Numbered from the stretch's first letter, positions 1 through 6,877 are shown. The stretch is DNA of 13,877 nucleotides from Kiritimatiellota bacterium (GCA_008636095.1 VSJD01000327.1:1-13877), one strand, 5' to 3'. Numbers and translations: made by a program. The notes: generated by a model from the letters alone, not told the origin.

Positions 1-18
1 AATGGAGCAAAAACAATC

Positions 19-882
19 ATGAGGATCGGCATTTCTTCTCTGATTTTCACTAAAATGAAAAACGGTGTGGATATTTACACTTTTTTTCCTGAAATAAAAA
101 AGGCCGGGTTTGATTGTATTGAATACAGCGACACTAATTCCCCTTCTTTGGATGAAATAGACCAAAACAAGTTAAACAATGTTCGTAAAACAGCCCAAGA
201 TTACGGTATTGAAATCATATCCGTACACATTCCTCCATGCCAATATCTTAATGAAGACATTGGTGCTATCGATCATAATATCAGAAAAAACGCCGTTAAT
301 AACGTTAAAATCAATTTAACAAATGCCAATATATTAGGAGCTGAATATGTTATTTTACACCCCGGAGGAGTTGGGGAGAATCTCGAAAACACAAAAATCT
401 TAACAATGGTAAAAGAATGTTTTAATGACTCGTTGCTGGAACTTGCTGAAGCCGCAAGGGATTTGCAAATACAGATATTAATCGAAAATACTATGGGAAT
501 ATGGGGGGGGGATATCGAGGAAATTAAGAGAATCATAAAAACAACAGGTAATAACTGTGGTTTTTGCCTTGATGTAGGACACTGTTGGCTTGAGGACCGC
601 GATCCGGTAAAGATAATATCCGAATCTTCCGCTATCTTGAAATATTTACATATTCATGATAACAATACTGATAAGGATGCTCATCTTGTGCCAGGCGAAG
701 GTACAATCCCGTGGGCGGCTGTTTTAAAAGCACTGGATGATATTAATTACAGTGGAATATTTATGTTCGAATGTGTTTTTTCACAGAGATGCAGTAATTT
801 TGAGGCTATTCTAGATCATGTCAATTCGTTCAGAAAAAACCACGTGGAATCTATAGCGTTTAATAAGCATCAAAGCGCCTAA
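19..882 (+). CDS. Sugar phosphate isomerase/epimerase-like TIM-barrel protein (AP_endonuc_2 superfamily)
   Basis: A 287-residue protein with the layout of the xylose-isomerase-like TIM barrel superfamily, whose members isomerise or epimerise sugars and related polyols using a divalent metal. Metal or active-site candidates lie at the expected strand ends: H70 (SVHIPP), H114 (ILHPGG), E156 (ILIENT), D185 and H188 (CLDVGHC), H211/H213/D214 (HIHDNN), a loop VPGEGTIPW at 224-232, and E251 (FMFECV). There is no signal peptide, so it is probably cytoplasmic. The start is the first ATG after a weak GGAG at 4-7. The gene is clearly richer in A/T than everything downstream and may have a separate origin. 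It reads in the same direction as the mannosidase, 195 bp or more away, which fits a sugar-use cluster. The exact substrate cannot be told from the sequence; endonuclease IV is unlikely because its extended metal-ligand set is not apparent. Confidence 0.85.
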   Translation: MRIGISSLIFTKMKNGVDIYTFFPEIKKAGFDCIEYSDTNSPSLDEIDQNKLNNVRKTAQDYGIEIISVHIPPCQYLNEDIGAIDHNIRKNAVNNVKINLTNANILGAEYVILHPGGVGENLENTKILTMVKECFNDSLLELAEAARDLQIQILIENTMGIWGGDIEEIKRIIKTTGNNCGFCLDVGHCWLEDRDPVKIISESSAILKYLHIHDNNTDKDAHLVPGEGTIPWAAVLKALDDINYSGIFMFECVFSQRCSNFEAILDHVNSFRKNHVESIAFNKHQSA

Positions 883-890
883 CCTGACCA

Positions 891-1076
891 ATTCATGAAG
901 ATTTGATTCATTCATGAATAGGTCACCCGTAGGGCTTCGACGTGAGCCCTTCGACTTTGCTCAGGGCTCGTGCTCAGGGTTAACCTTGAGCAAGCCCGCG
1001 ATTTTTGCGGGCGCGTCGAAATTTCAAAGCCTTTGGCTTTGAAATGCTTATGAATGAAAACTTTGGTTTCATGAAT
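891..1076. repeat. Compound palindromic (MITE-like) element with nested inverted repeats
   Basis: The outer arms ATTCATGAA (891-899) and TTCATGAAT (1068-1076) are perfectly complementary, as is a second pair, CATTCAT (909-915) with ATGAATG (1050-1056). Inside are ACCC (925-928)/GGGT (977-980), then GAGCCCT (944-950)/AGGGCTC (963-969) around the core GAGCAAAGTCGA (minus strand). Next come GCCCGC (984-989)/GCGGGC (997-1002) and an 11-bp perfect stem with a 3-nt loop (1021-1045). It fills almost the whole gap between the isomerase and the mannosidase and ends just before an ATG at 1078, so that ATG is a poor start candidate. It may also act as a transcript hairpin. No transposase is inside it. 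Confidence 0.75.
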
Positions 1077-1093
1077 AATGCAGGCTAAGTCGC

Positions 1094-1108
1094 TGTGGTC
1101 GCGCCACA
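1094..1108. promoter_or_regulatory. Operator-like inverted repeat upstream of the mannosidase
   Basis: TGTGG-TCGCG-CCACA is a perfect 5-bp inverted repeat with a 5-bp spacer, ending 23 bp before the ATG at 1132. Its size suits a dimeric repressor site or a small leader hairpin. No regulator gene is nearby, so the role is a guess. Confidence 0.25.
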
Positions 1109-1131
1109 ATGCCTGGGTGAGGAAAAATAAA

Positions 1132-3579
1132 ATGTTTCCCAAAAGAGATCGTCAAATAACTTTACATTTAATTGCGAACAGCCATCTGGATCCGGTCTGG
1201 TTTTGGCGATGGCAGGAGGGGATGAATGAAATAATCCCAACGTGCAGGACAGTGCTTGAGCTTCTGGATGAATATCCCGAGCTTAAATATACCAAGGGTG
1301 AATCTTTAATGTATGAGTATCTCCAGGAGCATGATCCCGTCGCTTTCCGTCGGGTAAAAGAAATGGTGCAAGCAGGCAGATGGGAAATCATTGGCGGCTG
1401 GTATAATCAGCCTGATACCGTTCTATGCGACGGAGAATCCTTAATAAGACAAGCCGTTTACGGGCAGGAATATTTCAAGAGGGAATTTAAAATTCAACCT
1501 CGCATAGCTTATCTGGTTGACAGTTTCGGGCAGGCGGGAGGACTTCCTCAGATTCTGAAAAAGACTGGATTTGCTTTTTTTGTTTTCCAGAGGCCAAGGC
1601 AGTCGGAAATGTCCATTCCTTCCCCGTTATTCAGGTGGAAAAGCAATGATGGCTCGGAAATTATGGCTTTACGATTAATAAGGGGGTATACGAATGAAAG
1701 CGGTATGCTCAAGGAAAAAATAGAACTTAATTTAAAAGAGATGCCGGAATATCTGAACGATTGGCCCGTTCTTTTCGGGCTGGGCGATCATGGCGGGGGA
1801 TTAAGCCGGAATGATATTGAACTCATTTTGGACCTGCGCGCGGAATTGAAAAATGACAACATTAATATGACTTTTTCAACCCTTGAGAACTTCTTCAGGA
1901 AAGCATCGCCGGCGTTTGAGAGTCTTCCCATATTTGAAGGCGAATTGCTTTATCACGGCAGAGGATGCCTGAGCTCAAATTCCAGAATAAAAAAACAGAC
2001 ATGGGATCTTCGCCGGACGTTATTCAATGCTGATTTTATAAATGCCGCGGCAATGTCGGCGGGGAATAAGGATGTTTCCCAAAATGCGGAACTGACAAAG
2101 TGTTGGAAGGCCTTGCTGTTTAACCAGTTTCATGATGTCATATGCGGCACGTGCTCTCCTGAGGCGTCGGAAGATTCGGAAAGGCAATTATCCGGCGGAA
2201 TATTTTCAGCCGAACGGGAAATTAACGGGGCCCTTTTAAAATTGGCGTCTTTCATGGACACGGAGGGAAGGGGGCAGTCCGTGATAGCCGTCAATCCTCA
2301 TCCATGGGCAGTCAAGATGATCCTTCCGGTGGAGTTTCAACTGGATTACCGTCCGCTTGACAAAAAGCCGGAAAGTTACACCGTGGTTGATGCGGGCGAA
2401 AACACGATCCAATGTCAGGAGATTTCCTCCACAAGCGTAATGGGTGAACTGCAGTGGAGAAAGAAAGTGATTTTTAAGGGAGAGTTGCCGCCCTGCGGTT
2501 GCAGTGTGTTTCACATCATTCCCGAGGCCGCCGCCATCTCCCCGGAACGTGCCGGCGTAAAGGTTGAAAGCGGTCTTGCATCCAATGGCAATATTACGGT
2601 GTTTCTGGACAAGAAATCCGGAGGCATAATTCTTAGTAATGCCGAAGAAAACTCATTGAATTTATTTGCGGGCCAACTGCATGTGTTTGAGGACTATTCC
2701 GATACGTGGGCTCACGACACGGACAAATTCGACAACTATAAAGGGCGTTTTGAGATTCAGAAATCGGAATGGATTGAAACCGGATCGCTAAGGGCCGTAA
2801 TGCGTGTCACCTCAAAATACAATGAATCCGTATTTGTGCAGGATTTTGAAATAATTTCCGGCAGGAACGATGTTGTATGCCAGGCGGAACTTGATTGGAG
2901 AGAGAAACACGCTGTCGCTAAACTTGTGTTCAGTACGGAAAAAACAATCAATGATCTTCAGGTATTAAGGACTGGTTCGTGGGAGAAACCGCGTCTTGAA
3001 AGCGGGGAGTTGCCGAACGGTGTTTTGCTGAAAGCAAGGGATGCAGGGAATTCTTTTTGGTGTGTTTCATGCCCTGAAAAAGGAGCTTATGACGTTAAAG
3101 AACATAACCTCCGTCTTACAATTGCCAGATCAAGCATATATGCCTGGTACAGGGCTCCGCTTCCGCAAAACGCCGGATATCATGAATATCTTGACACTGG
3201 CAGACAGAAATTCTCCTATACAATCATCAGGCCGGAAAAATGGTCCAATCCCGAATGGGTCCATACGGCGTATGAGAATTCAATGCCTCCGGTAACCATG
3301 CTTGCATATCCGCATAAGGGCGTATTGGGGAAATCCTGTTCTCTATTCAAGATAGATAAGCCGGGTCTTATTCTATGGACGGCAAACCCGCATAAACATA
3401 AAAAAGATGGCGGGATAATCTTCCGTTTCTGGAATTCACGCCCGGAAAAAACCGATTACACGATAACTTTTTCAGACAAACGCGAAATTGTCATTTCCAC
3501 CAAACCGGAGGAAATAATAACAGTTTTATGGCGAAAGGGCAAAATGCCAAAACTTGTCTTATGGCCGGATATTAAATGA
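1132..3579 (+). CDS. Alpha-mannosidase, glycoside hydrolase family 38
   Basis: An 815-residue protein matching GH38 alpha-mannosidases, retaining zinc enzymes that release alpha-linked mannose from glycans. Zinc and catalytic motifs appear in family order (numbered from the ATG at 1132): NSHLDPVW with H18 and D20; YLVDSFGQAGGLPQIL with the nucleophile/zinc ligand D130; GLGDHGGG at 217-223; and LLFNQFHD with zinc ligand H334. The helical middle domain and the C-terminal beta-rich region follow, and total length is normal for the family. The reading frame is open from 1078, but the ATG at 1132 has a TGAGGA-like ribosome site 8 bases upstream, while the ATG at 1078 lies at the edge of a repeat; I therefore choose 1132. 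No signal peptide is visible, so it probably acts on imported oligosaccharides in the cytoplasm. Partners are the isomerase upstream and perhaps the distant lyase gene. Confidence 0.93.
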   Translation: MFPKRDRQITLHLIANSHLDPVWFWRWQEGMNEIIPTCRTVLELLDEYPELKYTKGESLMYEYLQEHDPVAFRRVKEMVQAGRWEIIGGWYNQPDTVLCDGESLIRQAVYGQEYFKREFKIQPRIAYLVDSFGQAGGLPQILKKTGFAFFVFQRPRQSEMSIPSPLFRWKSNDGSEIMALRLIRGYTNESGMLKEKIELNLKEMPEYLNDWPVLFGLGDHGGGLSRNDIELILDLRAELKNDNINMTFSTLENFFRKASPAFESLPIFEGELLYHGRGCLSSNSRIKKQTWDLRRTLFNADFINAAAMSAGNKDVSQNAELTKCWKALLFNQFHDVICGTCSPEASEDSERQLSGGIFSAEREINGALLKLASFMDTEGRGQSVIAVNPHPWAVKMILPVEFQLDYRPLDKKPESYTVVDAGENTIQCQEISSTSVMGELQWRKKVIFKGELPPCGCSVFHIIPEAAAISPERAGVKVESGLASNGNITVFLDKKSGGIILSNAEENSLNLFAGQLHVFEDYSDTWAHDTDKFDNYKGRFEIQKSEWIETGSLRAVMRVTSKYNESVFVQDFEIISGRNDVVCQAELDWREKHAVAKLVFSTEKTINDLQVLRTGSWEKPRLESGELPNGVLLKARDAGNSFWCVSCPEKGAYDVKEHNLRLTIARSSIYAWYRAPLPQNAGYHEYLDTGRQKFSYTIIRPEKWSNPEWVHTAYENSMPPVTMLAYPHKGVLGKSCSLFKIDKPGLILWTANPHKHKKDGGIIFRFWNSRPEKTDYTITFSDKREIVISTKPEEIITVLWRKGKMPKLVLWPDIK

Positions 3580-3617
3580 TAGTGAAAACGGATAAAGAAA
3601 AATGATTTGAAAACAAT

Positions 3618-3634
3618 GGGAGTTTTCTCCCTTT
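3618..3634 (+). terminator. Weak intrinsic terminator candidate after the mannosidase gene
   Basis: GGGAG (3618-3622), a 4-nt loop, CTCCC (3627-3631) and a short T run lie 39 bp after the mannosidase stop. The stem is short and the T tract minimal, so termination would be weak. Confidence 0.35.
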
Positions 3635-3772
3635 CTGCCAGTACCCGCCTGCAACGCTGCCTGCCCACACCTGCCCGCAGTGCTATGCACCGCATTACAG
3701 ACTGGTCCGTGGTAAAAAATCTATTGGGTTTCGGTGGCCGTACCTACCTGAGCAATCAATAACATTTTGTTT

Positions 3773-3801
3773 TTGTCCAGCGCCGGACAATCTGATATTT
3801 T
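3773..3801 (+). promoter_or_regulatory. Promoter-like site for the tRNA-Leu region
   Basis: TTGTCC (3773-3778) and TATTTT (3796-3801) are 17 bp apart, each 4 of 6 matches to the sigma-70 hexamers. Predicted transcription would start just before the tRNA remnant at 3815 and run into the intact tRNA-Leu. The -35 element is also half of an inverted repeat TTGTCC/GGACAA (3773-3790). A run of three CTAC units (about 3802-3814) follows. Confidence 0.35.
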
Positions 3802-3814
3802 CTACCTACCTACC

Positions 3815-3841
3815 GGGCGAGTGGTGAAATTGGCAGACACG
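3815..3841 (+). pseudogene. 5' remnant of a second tRNA-Leu
   Basis: The bases read as the first third of a class II tRNA-Leu: a 7-nt acceptor strand (GGGCGAG, 3815-3821), T8-G9, and a D arm with GTG/CAC stem around AAATTGGCAGA. It shares ATTGGCAGAC with the intact tRNA-Leu 40 bp downstream. After 3841 the sequence no longer forms an anticodon arm, and no complementary acceptor strand CTCGCCC follows. It is either a truncated gene or what remains after recombination between tandem tRNA-Leu genes. Confidence 0.6.
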
Positions 3842-3861
3842 TCCCGCCGGTTAAATTTTTC

Positions 3862-3946
3862 GCTCCCGTGGCGGAATTGGCAGACGCGCATGGCTTAGGA
3901 CCATGTCTCTCACGAGGTGAAGGTTCGAGTCCTTTCGGGAGCACCA
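3862..3946 (+). tRNA. tRNA-Leu (anticodon UAG)
   Basis: A complete class II tRNA. The acceptor stem is GCTCCCG with CGGGAGC. The D arm has GCG/CGC around GAATTGGCAGAC. The anticodon stem is CATGG/CCATG with loop CTTAGGA, giving anticodon UAG for CUN codons. It has a long variable arm (CTC/GAG) typical of tRNA-Leu, and a T arm GAAGG-TTCGAGT-CCTTT. The 3' ACCA is encoded in the DNA. It converges with pdxA, whose stop lies 25 bp away. Confidence 0.95.
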
Positions 3947-3971
3947 ATTTTCAGATAGAGGTCAGTCTCAA

Positions 3972-5159
3972 TCAGGATCGCGGAGACCATGGATTTTTCC
4001 GGCGCGCGAGGCGCGCGGCCAGGCGAATGGCGGCGACCATACTGCCGGCATGCGCCACACCTTTCCCGGCAATGTCAAAGGCGGTGCCGTGATCGGGCGA
4101 CGTGCGCACAATCGGCAGGCCGAGCGTCAGGTTGACGCCCTCTTCAAAGGCAATCATCTTCAAGGGCCCAAGGCCCTGGTCGTGGTACATGGCCACGACC
4201 GCGCCATACCGGCCCTGCAGGGCCTGGTGAAAGATGACGTCGCCCGGCACGGGTCCTTCAACGGCCAGACCCCGGCGGCGCAACGCGCGCAACGCCGGCC
4301 GGATGGTCGTGATTTCTTCCCGCCCGAGGATGCCATCATCCCCGGCATGCGGGTTGAGCGCGCAGATGCCGACCGTTTTTTGCTTCACGCCGAGCCAGGA
4401 TAATGCCTGGCTCCCCAACTGCACCGCCTCCTGAATTGCCGTTCGCGAAATGGCGCCGGGTACCTTGGCCAGTGGCAGATGCCGCGTTACCAGCACCACA
4501 CGCAAGGGTCCGCCCAGGAGCATCATGGCAAAGGAGTGCGTTCCGGTGAGGGCCGCCAGAAATTCCGTGTGGCCGGGAAACGGCAGGCCCGCCAGGCGCA
4601 GACTCTGTTTACAGATGGGACCGGTAACCAGGGCATCAAAACGCCCCGCCATACAGCCGCTAACGGCCGCCTGGATCCAAAGCGCCGCCGCCTGACCTTG
4701 TGTTTTGCCGGTGACACCGGGCCGCCATTTCAAGTGCCGTTCGAAAGAATGGCAATACGGCCAGGAGCTTGATTCAATGTTCAGGAATTTTAATCCCGCC
4801 GGGTCGGTGGTCAATTTCGGTGGGAGGGGCGCTATGCGCCGCGACCGGCAGGACCGAGCAGTCGCTGTGCGTAGCACGCCTCCCACATGAAAAATTTGCC
4901 CGGCAACTGCCGGACCTGACTTAAGATCCCGCTCCGGCTCCCAGTTGACAATACGACTTGAAAAATTATTTTCGTTGGCAAGGCACCAGGTCGGCGGCAA
5001 CGGCAGGCGGAGCTGTGCCGCCTGGCGGCGCAGAATCGTTCGGCTGCCGATCAATACGAAACGCAAGGTGGCCGGCCAACGGTTTTGGTACAGCGCCTTA
5101 AGAGCCACTTCCGGCCCGATTCCGCCGGGATCGCCGAGCGTGATGGCAATGGTTTGCAT
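3972..5159 (-). CDS. pdxA: 4-hydroxythreonine-4-phosphate dehydrogenase with an unusual 64-residue insertion
   Basis: PdxA oxidises 4-phosphohydroxy-L-threonine with NAD+; the product loses CO2 to give 3-amino-2-oxopropyl phosphate, a precursor of pyridoxal phosphate in the DXP-dependent pathway. Family motifs are intact: ITLGDPGGIGPE at 6-17, VTGPICK near 178-184, GHTEF with metal ligand H197, NPHAGDDG with H271, MYHDQGLGPLK with H326, and RTSPDHGTAFDIAG at 352-365. Length is 395 residues against about 330 normally. The excess is one block, residues 81-144, between ERDLK (76-80) and WRPGVTG, where homologues would run on directly; it ends in a near-copy of the left flank, ERHLK. The block is repeat-derived DNA. 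The gene is 63 bp after the surA-like gene, an order (surA-pdxA) also found in E. coli. No strong ribosome site is seen before the start. The core looks active; the effect of the insert is unknown. Confidence 0.93.
   Translation of the reverse strand: MQTIAITLGDPGGIGPEVALKALYQNRWPATLRFVLIGSRTILRRQAAQLRLPLPPTWCLANENNFSSRIVNWEPERDLKSGPAVAGQIFHVGGVLRTATARSCRSRRIAPLPPKLTTDPAGLKFLNIESSSWPYCHSFERHLKWRPGVTGKTQGQAAALWIQAAVSGCMAGRFDALVTGPICKQSLRLAGLPFPGHTEFLAALTGTHSFAMMLLGGPLRVVLVTRHLPLAKVPGAISRTAIQEAVQLGSQALSWLGVKQKTVGICALNPHAGDDGILGREEITTIRPALRALRRRGLAVEGPVPGDVIFHQALQGRYGAVVAMYHDQGLGPLKMIAFEEGVNLTLGLPIVRTSPDHGTAFDIAGKGVAHAGSMVAAIRLAARLARRKNPWSPRS
4728..4919 (-). repeat. In-frame 192-bp insertion within pdxA
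   Basis: This block encodes PdxA residues 81-144, which have no counterpart in the usual family layout. It is a multiple of three and contains no stop. It includes a CCGGCA/TGCCGG hairpin next to its left end (about 4900-4915), a 67-bp REP pair (4820-4886), and about 90 bp with no recognised structure (4728-4819). Flanking codons GAGCGGGATCTTAAG and GAACGGCACTTGAAA both read ER-x-LK, which could be a degraded duplication at the junction or chance. Confidence 0.7.
4820..4886. repeat. Opposed pair of GTGG-headed REP palindromes inside pdxA
   Basis: Both ends read GTGGGAGG inward. The plus-strand copy continues GGCGC-TAT-GCGCC then GCGAC; the minus-strand copy continues with GCGT-GCT-ACGC then AGCGAC. 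The head GTGG, a short imperfect hairpin and the inverted pairing match the general form of REP/BIME units mobilised by RAYT transposases. The whole pair is translated in frame as part of PdxA. Confidence 0.7.
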
Positions 5160-5187
5160 GGTGAAAAACCGGACTTGCTTTCCGTGT

Positions 5188-5222
5188 CAGGCGTCTGGCG
5201 TCCGTCGTCTGCCGTCCGGCTT
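5188..5222. repeat. Imperfect 7-bp tandem repeat between the surA-like gene and pdxA
   Basis: Five consecutive heptamers follow the pattern Cnnncgt: CAGGCGT, CTGGCGT, CCGTCGT, CTGCCGT, and the degenerate CCGGCTT. They fill the end of the 63-bp spacer and abut the surA-like stop codon. Diverged period-7 repeats like this may arise by slippage. Confidence 0.6.
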
Positions 5223-6206
5223 CTAGTATTTCTTAATAAACGCCTTCTGTTTCATGCGCGTCATCCAGTCATCATAAAGCCGTTTGGCTTCCTGCTTTTC
5301 CAGCTCGGTGCGAAGCGTGTCATGGACTTTCTCGAATGGAATCACAGTGGCGTCCCGGCGCCCTTCAACTTTCAGGATATACAGGTCCCCGCCGGCCGGG
5401 ATTACATCGCTGATATCGCCCGGCTTGAGCGCGCGGATGGCCGCGGCCAGTTCCGGCCGCCGGCTGGCCGGGTCAATCCAGCCCCAGTCGCCGCCGTCCT
5501 TGGCGCGCGTGCTTTGAGATACCTGCCTGGCCAGGTCATCGAACAATTCACCCTCCAGCAGGCGCTTGCGCACGTCTTCCGCCTGCTTGCGCTTGACGCC
5601 AATTTCCTCGTCGGTCTTGCCGCCGTTAATCATGATCATGCGCAGGTGAACCTGCTCGGGGGTACGGAACGTATCGCCCGCTTTTTTGTAAGCCGCGCGA
5701 ACATCCTGCGGGGAAACCGATACCTTGCTGTCCACTTCGCGTTCGCGTAGGAAGGCCACGATCATGGATTTCTTCAGATTGGCCTGCCATTCCTCAAGCG
5801 TAAGCCCTTCCTGATCCAGTGCTTTGCGGAACGCGGCGCGGTTGTTGCCGAACTTGGTGCGCACGATTTCTTCCGTGCGGCTCTGCACGATCTTGTCCGG
5901 CAAATTCATTTCCTTCTGCTGGCGGAACGCGTCGAGGATCAGTTCCCGCTCGATCAGGGCTTGGAGCATCTTTTCATAGGCCTCTTCCAGTTTCCGATCC
6001 AGCTCCGCGCCCTGGGTGGTCTCGCGTAATTGGCGCTCGACCGGCTGCATGGCAGTCATAACCTCCATCACGGTCACCATCCGGTCGTTGACCTGGGCCG
6101 CACAGCCTTCCACCGGAATCGTTTTGCCCAGACCCACGGTGGGAAGCAGGAGTCCGAGTGTCAAAACCAGCGTGGGCAAAATGATCGTTTTTACGCGAAT
6201 TAGCAT
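5223..6206 (-). CDS. SurA-like periplasmic peptidyl-prolyl cis-trans isomerase (parvulin type)
   Basis: A 327-residue protein with a Sec-type signal peptide (positively charged start, hydrophobic segment about residues 8-25, likely cleavage near GLG-K at 27). A SurA_N-like helical chaperone region covers about 35-170 and one parvulin rotamase domain about 183-284, with the family hallmark GGDWGWIDPAS (248-258) and KPGDISDVI (271-279). A basic C-terminal helix follows. Such proteins help outer-membrane proteins fold in the periplasm; E. coli SurA is longer and has two parvulin domains, so this is a shorter relative. It lies directly upstream of pdxA, as surA does in E. coli, and downstream of mfd. 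A transposase insertion now separates it from mfd, so it may depend on its own promoter, which I could not identify with confidence. Confidence 0.88.
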   Translation of the reverse strand: MLIRVKTIILPTLVLTLGLLLPTVGLGKTIPVEGCAAQVNDRMVTVMEVMTAMQPVERQLRETTQGAELDRKLEEAYEKMLQALIERELILDAFRQQKEMNLPDKIVQSRTEEIVRTKFGNNRAAFRKALDQEGLTLEEWQANLKKSMIVAFLREREVDSKVSVSPQDVRAAYKKAGDTFRTPEQVHLRMIMINGGKTDEEIGVKRKQAEDVRKRLLEGELFDDLARQVSQSTRAKDGGDWGWIDPASRRPELAAAIRALKPGDISDVIPAGGDLYILKVEGRRDATVIPFEKVHDTLRTELEKQEAKRLYDDWMTRMKQKAFIKKY

Positions 6207-6284
6207 GGCAATGTCATTCCCATGAACAGCACTATGGCATAGGCGCGGGACACGCGCAAGCCAAAGCCCTATGAATTTCTTAAT

Positions 6285-6307
6285 GTAGAGCCGACTTTAT
6301 GTCGGCT
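6285..6307 (+). repeat. REP palindrome 1 (GTAG head)
   Basis: GTAG followed by AGCCGAC-TTTAT-GTCGGCT, a perfect 7-bp stem with a 5-nt loop. It differs from copies 2 and 3 at the inner stem positions (GAC/GTC instead of GGT/ACC), yet pairing is kept, which is compensatory change. It is in opposite orientation to REP 2, 19 bp away. Confidence 0.85.
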
Positions 6308-6326
6308 AAGTCCATTCCATTCAGAT

Positions 6327-6349
6327 AGCCGGTATAAAACCGGCTCTAC
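6327..6349 (-). repeat. REP palindrome 2 (GTAG head)
   Basis: On the minus strand: GTAG, AGCCGGT-TTTAT-ACCGGCT. It lies 9 bp beyond the RAYT stop codon and could also serve as a transcript-end hairpin. Confidence 0.85.
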
Positions 6350-6358
6350 ATAAACAAC

Positions 6359-6826
6359 CTATCGTCTTGCCAAACTCCCCAACCATGGGTATTCGGAAGC
6401 ATTCTTAACCAGACCAGCCCGCACTGGATTTTGAAGCACATAGGTGCACTTATCCTTAAAGGATTCAGCGGATCGAATACAATGATCAAAAAAGCCGGGT
6501 TGCCATAGCGACTGTTTATCGCCAAAATTACGCCACAGCACAGAATATCTGCCTTTCAATCGCTTTACTGCTGTATCTAATCCCATGTGTCCTGGATTAA
6601 CGATCAAATGCAAATGGTCCGGCATAATGCAATAAACATAGACTCCCCAATATCCTTCGTCCTGTAATTGTGAGATTTCTTGAATCAGGGTCTTATTCCG
6701 TTCCGATGAAATGAAAACAGCACGCCTCGGTTTGACGCAAATCGTGATTTCAAATGCTTTATTACCATCGCTGTAATCAATCAACGAACAGCGCTGGTAA
6801 CCCCGATATATGGTTTTGTCATTCAC
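6359..6826 (-). CDS. REP-associated tyrosine transposase (RAYT, Y1_Tnp / IS200-like HUH family)
   Basis: A 155-residue single-domain Y1 transposase. The HUH metal motif is H71-L-H73 in MPDHLHLIVNPG, and the catalytic tyrosine is Y129 in the CTYVLQNPVRAGLV signature (127-140). The WQPGFFDHCIRS segment (108-119) is also typical of RAYTs. These enzymes nick and join single-stranded REP hairpins by a 5'-phosphotyrosine intermediate. REPs with the expected GTAG head flank it on both sides. The start is a GTG at 6826 with no strong ribosome site, suggesting low expression. It is more A/T-rich than mfd and the surA-like gene, in line with acquisition. All key residues are present, so it may be active. 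It has no recognisable terminal inverted repeats of a classical IS. Confidence 0.93.
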   Translation of the reverse strand: MNDKTIYRGYQRCSLIDYSDGNKAFEITICVKPRRAVFISSERNKTLIQEISQLQDEGYWGVYVYCIMPDHLHLIVNPGHMGLDTAVKRLKGRYSVLWRNFGDKQSLWQPGFFDHCIRSAESFKDKCTYVLQNPVRAGLVKNASEYPWLGSLARR

Positions 6827-6849
6827 AACTTGTTTTTCGAGCTTGGTAT

Positions 6850-6872
6850 AGCCGGTATAAAACCGGCTCTAC
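6850..6872 (-). repeat. REP palindrome 3 (GTAG head)
   Basis: Identical to REP 2 and in the same orientation, located 23 bp upstream of the RAYT start codon. Confidence 0.85.
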
Positions 6873-6877
6873 ATTAA

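Larger units (their letters stand above)
6285..6872 (-). mobile_element. REPtron: RAYT transposase gene flanked by GTAG-headed REP palindromes
   Basis: The unit consists of one REP on the 5' side of the transposase gene (6850-6872) and an opposed pair on its 3' side (6327-6349 and 6285-6307). The two copies nearest the gene are direct repeats, identical over 27 bases including flanks. This is the typical arrangement of REP-associated tyrosine transposases, which process single-stranded REP hairpins. It occupies the gap between mfd and the surA-like gene. Confidence 0.85.

Noticed and set aside
1078..1131. Upstream ATG as the mannosidase start
   Set aside because: It is at the very edge of the palindromic element, and the ATG at 1132 has a better ribosome site and places the HLIANSHLD motif near the N-terminus as is usual.
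3815..3946. Attachment site of an integrated island at the tRNA-Leu
   Set aside because: No integrase, no downstream duplicate of the tRNA 3' end, and pdxA follows within 25 bp.
5188..5222. CRISPR-like array
   Set aside because: The repeat unit is 7 bp with no spacers, and no cas gene is present.
5085..5750. Long plus-strand open frame opposite the surA-like gene
   Set aside because: It is antisense to a clearly recognised coding sequence, has no family motifs and shows composition expected from the complementary strand of a G+C-rich gene.
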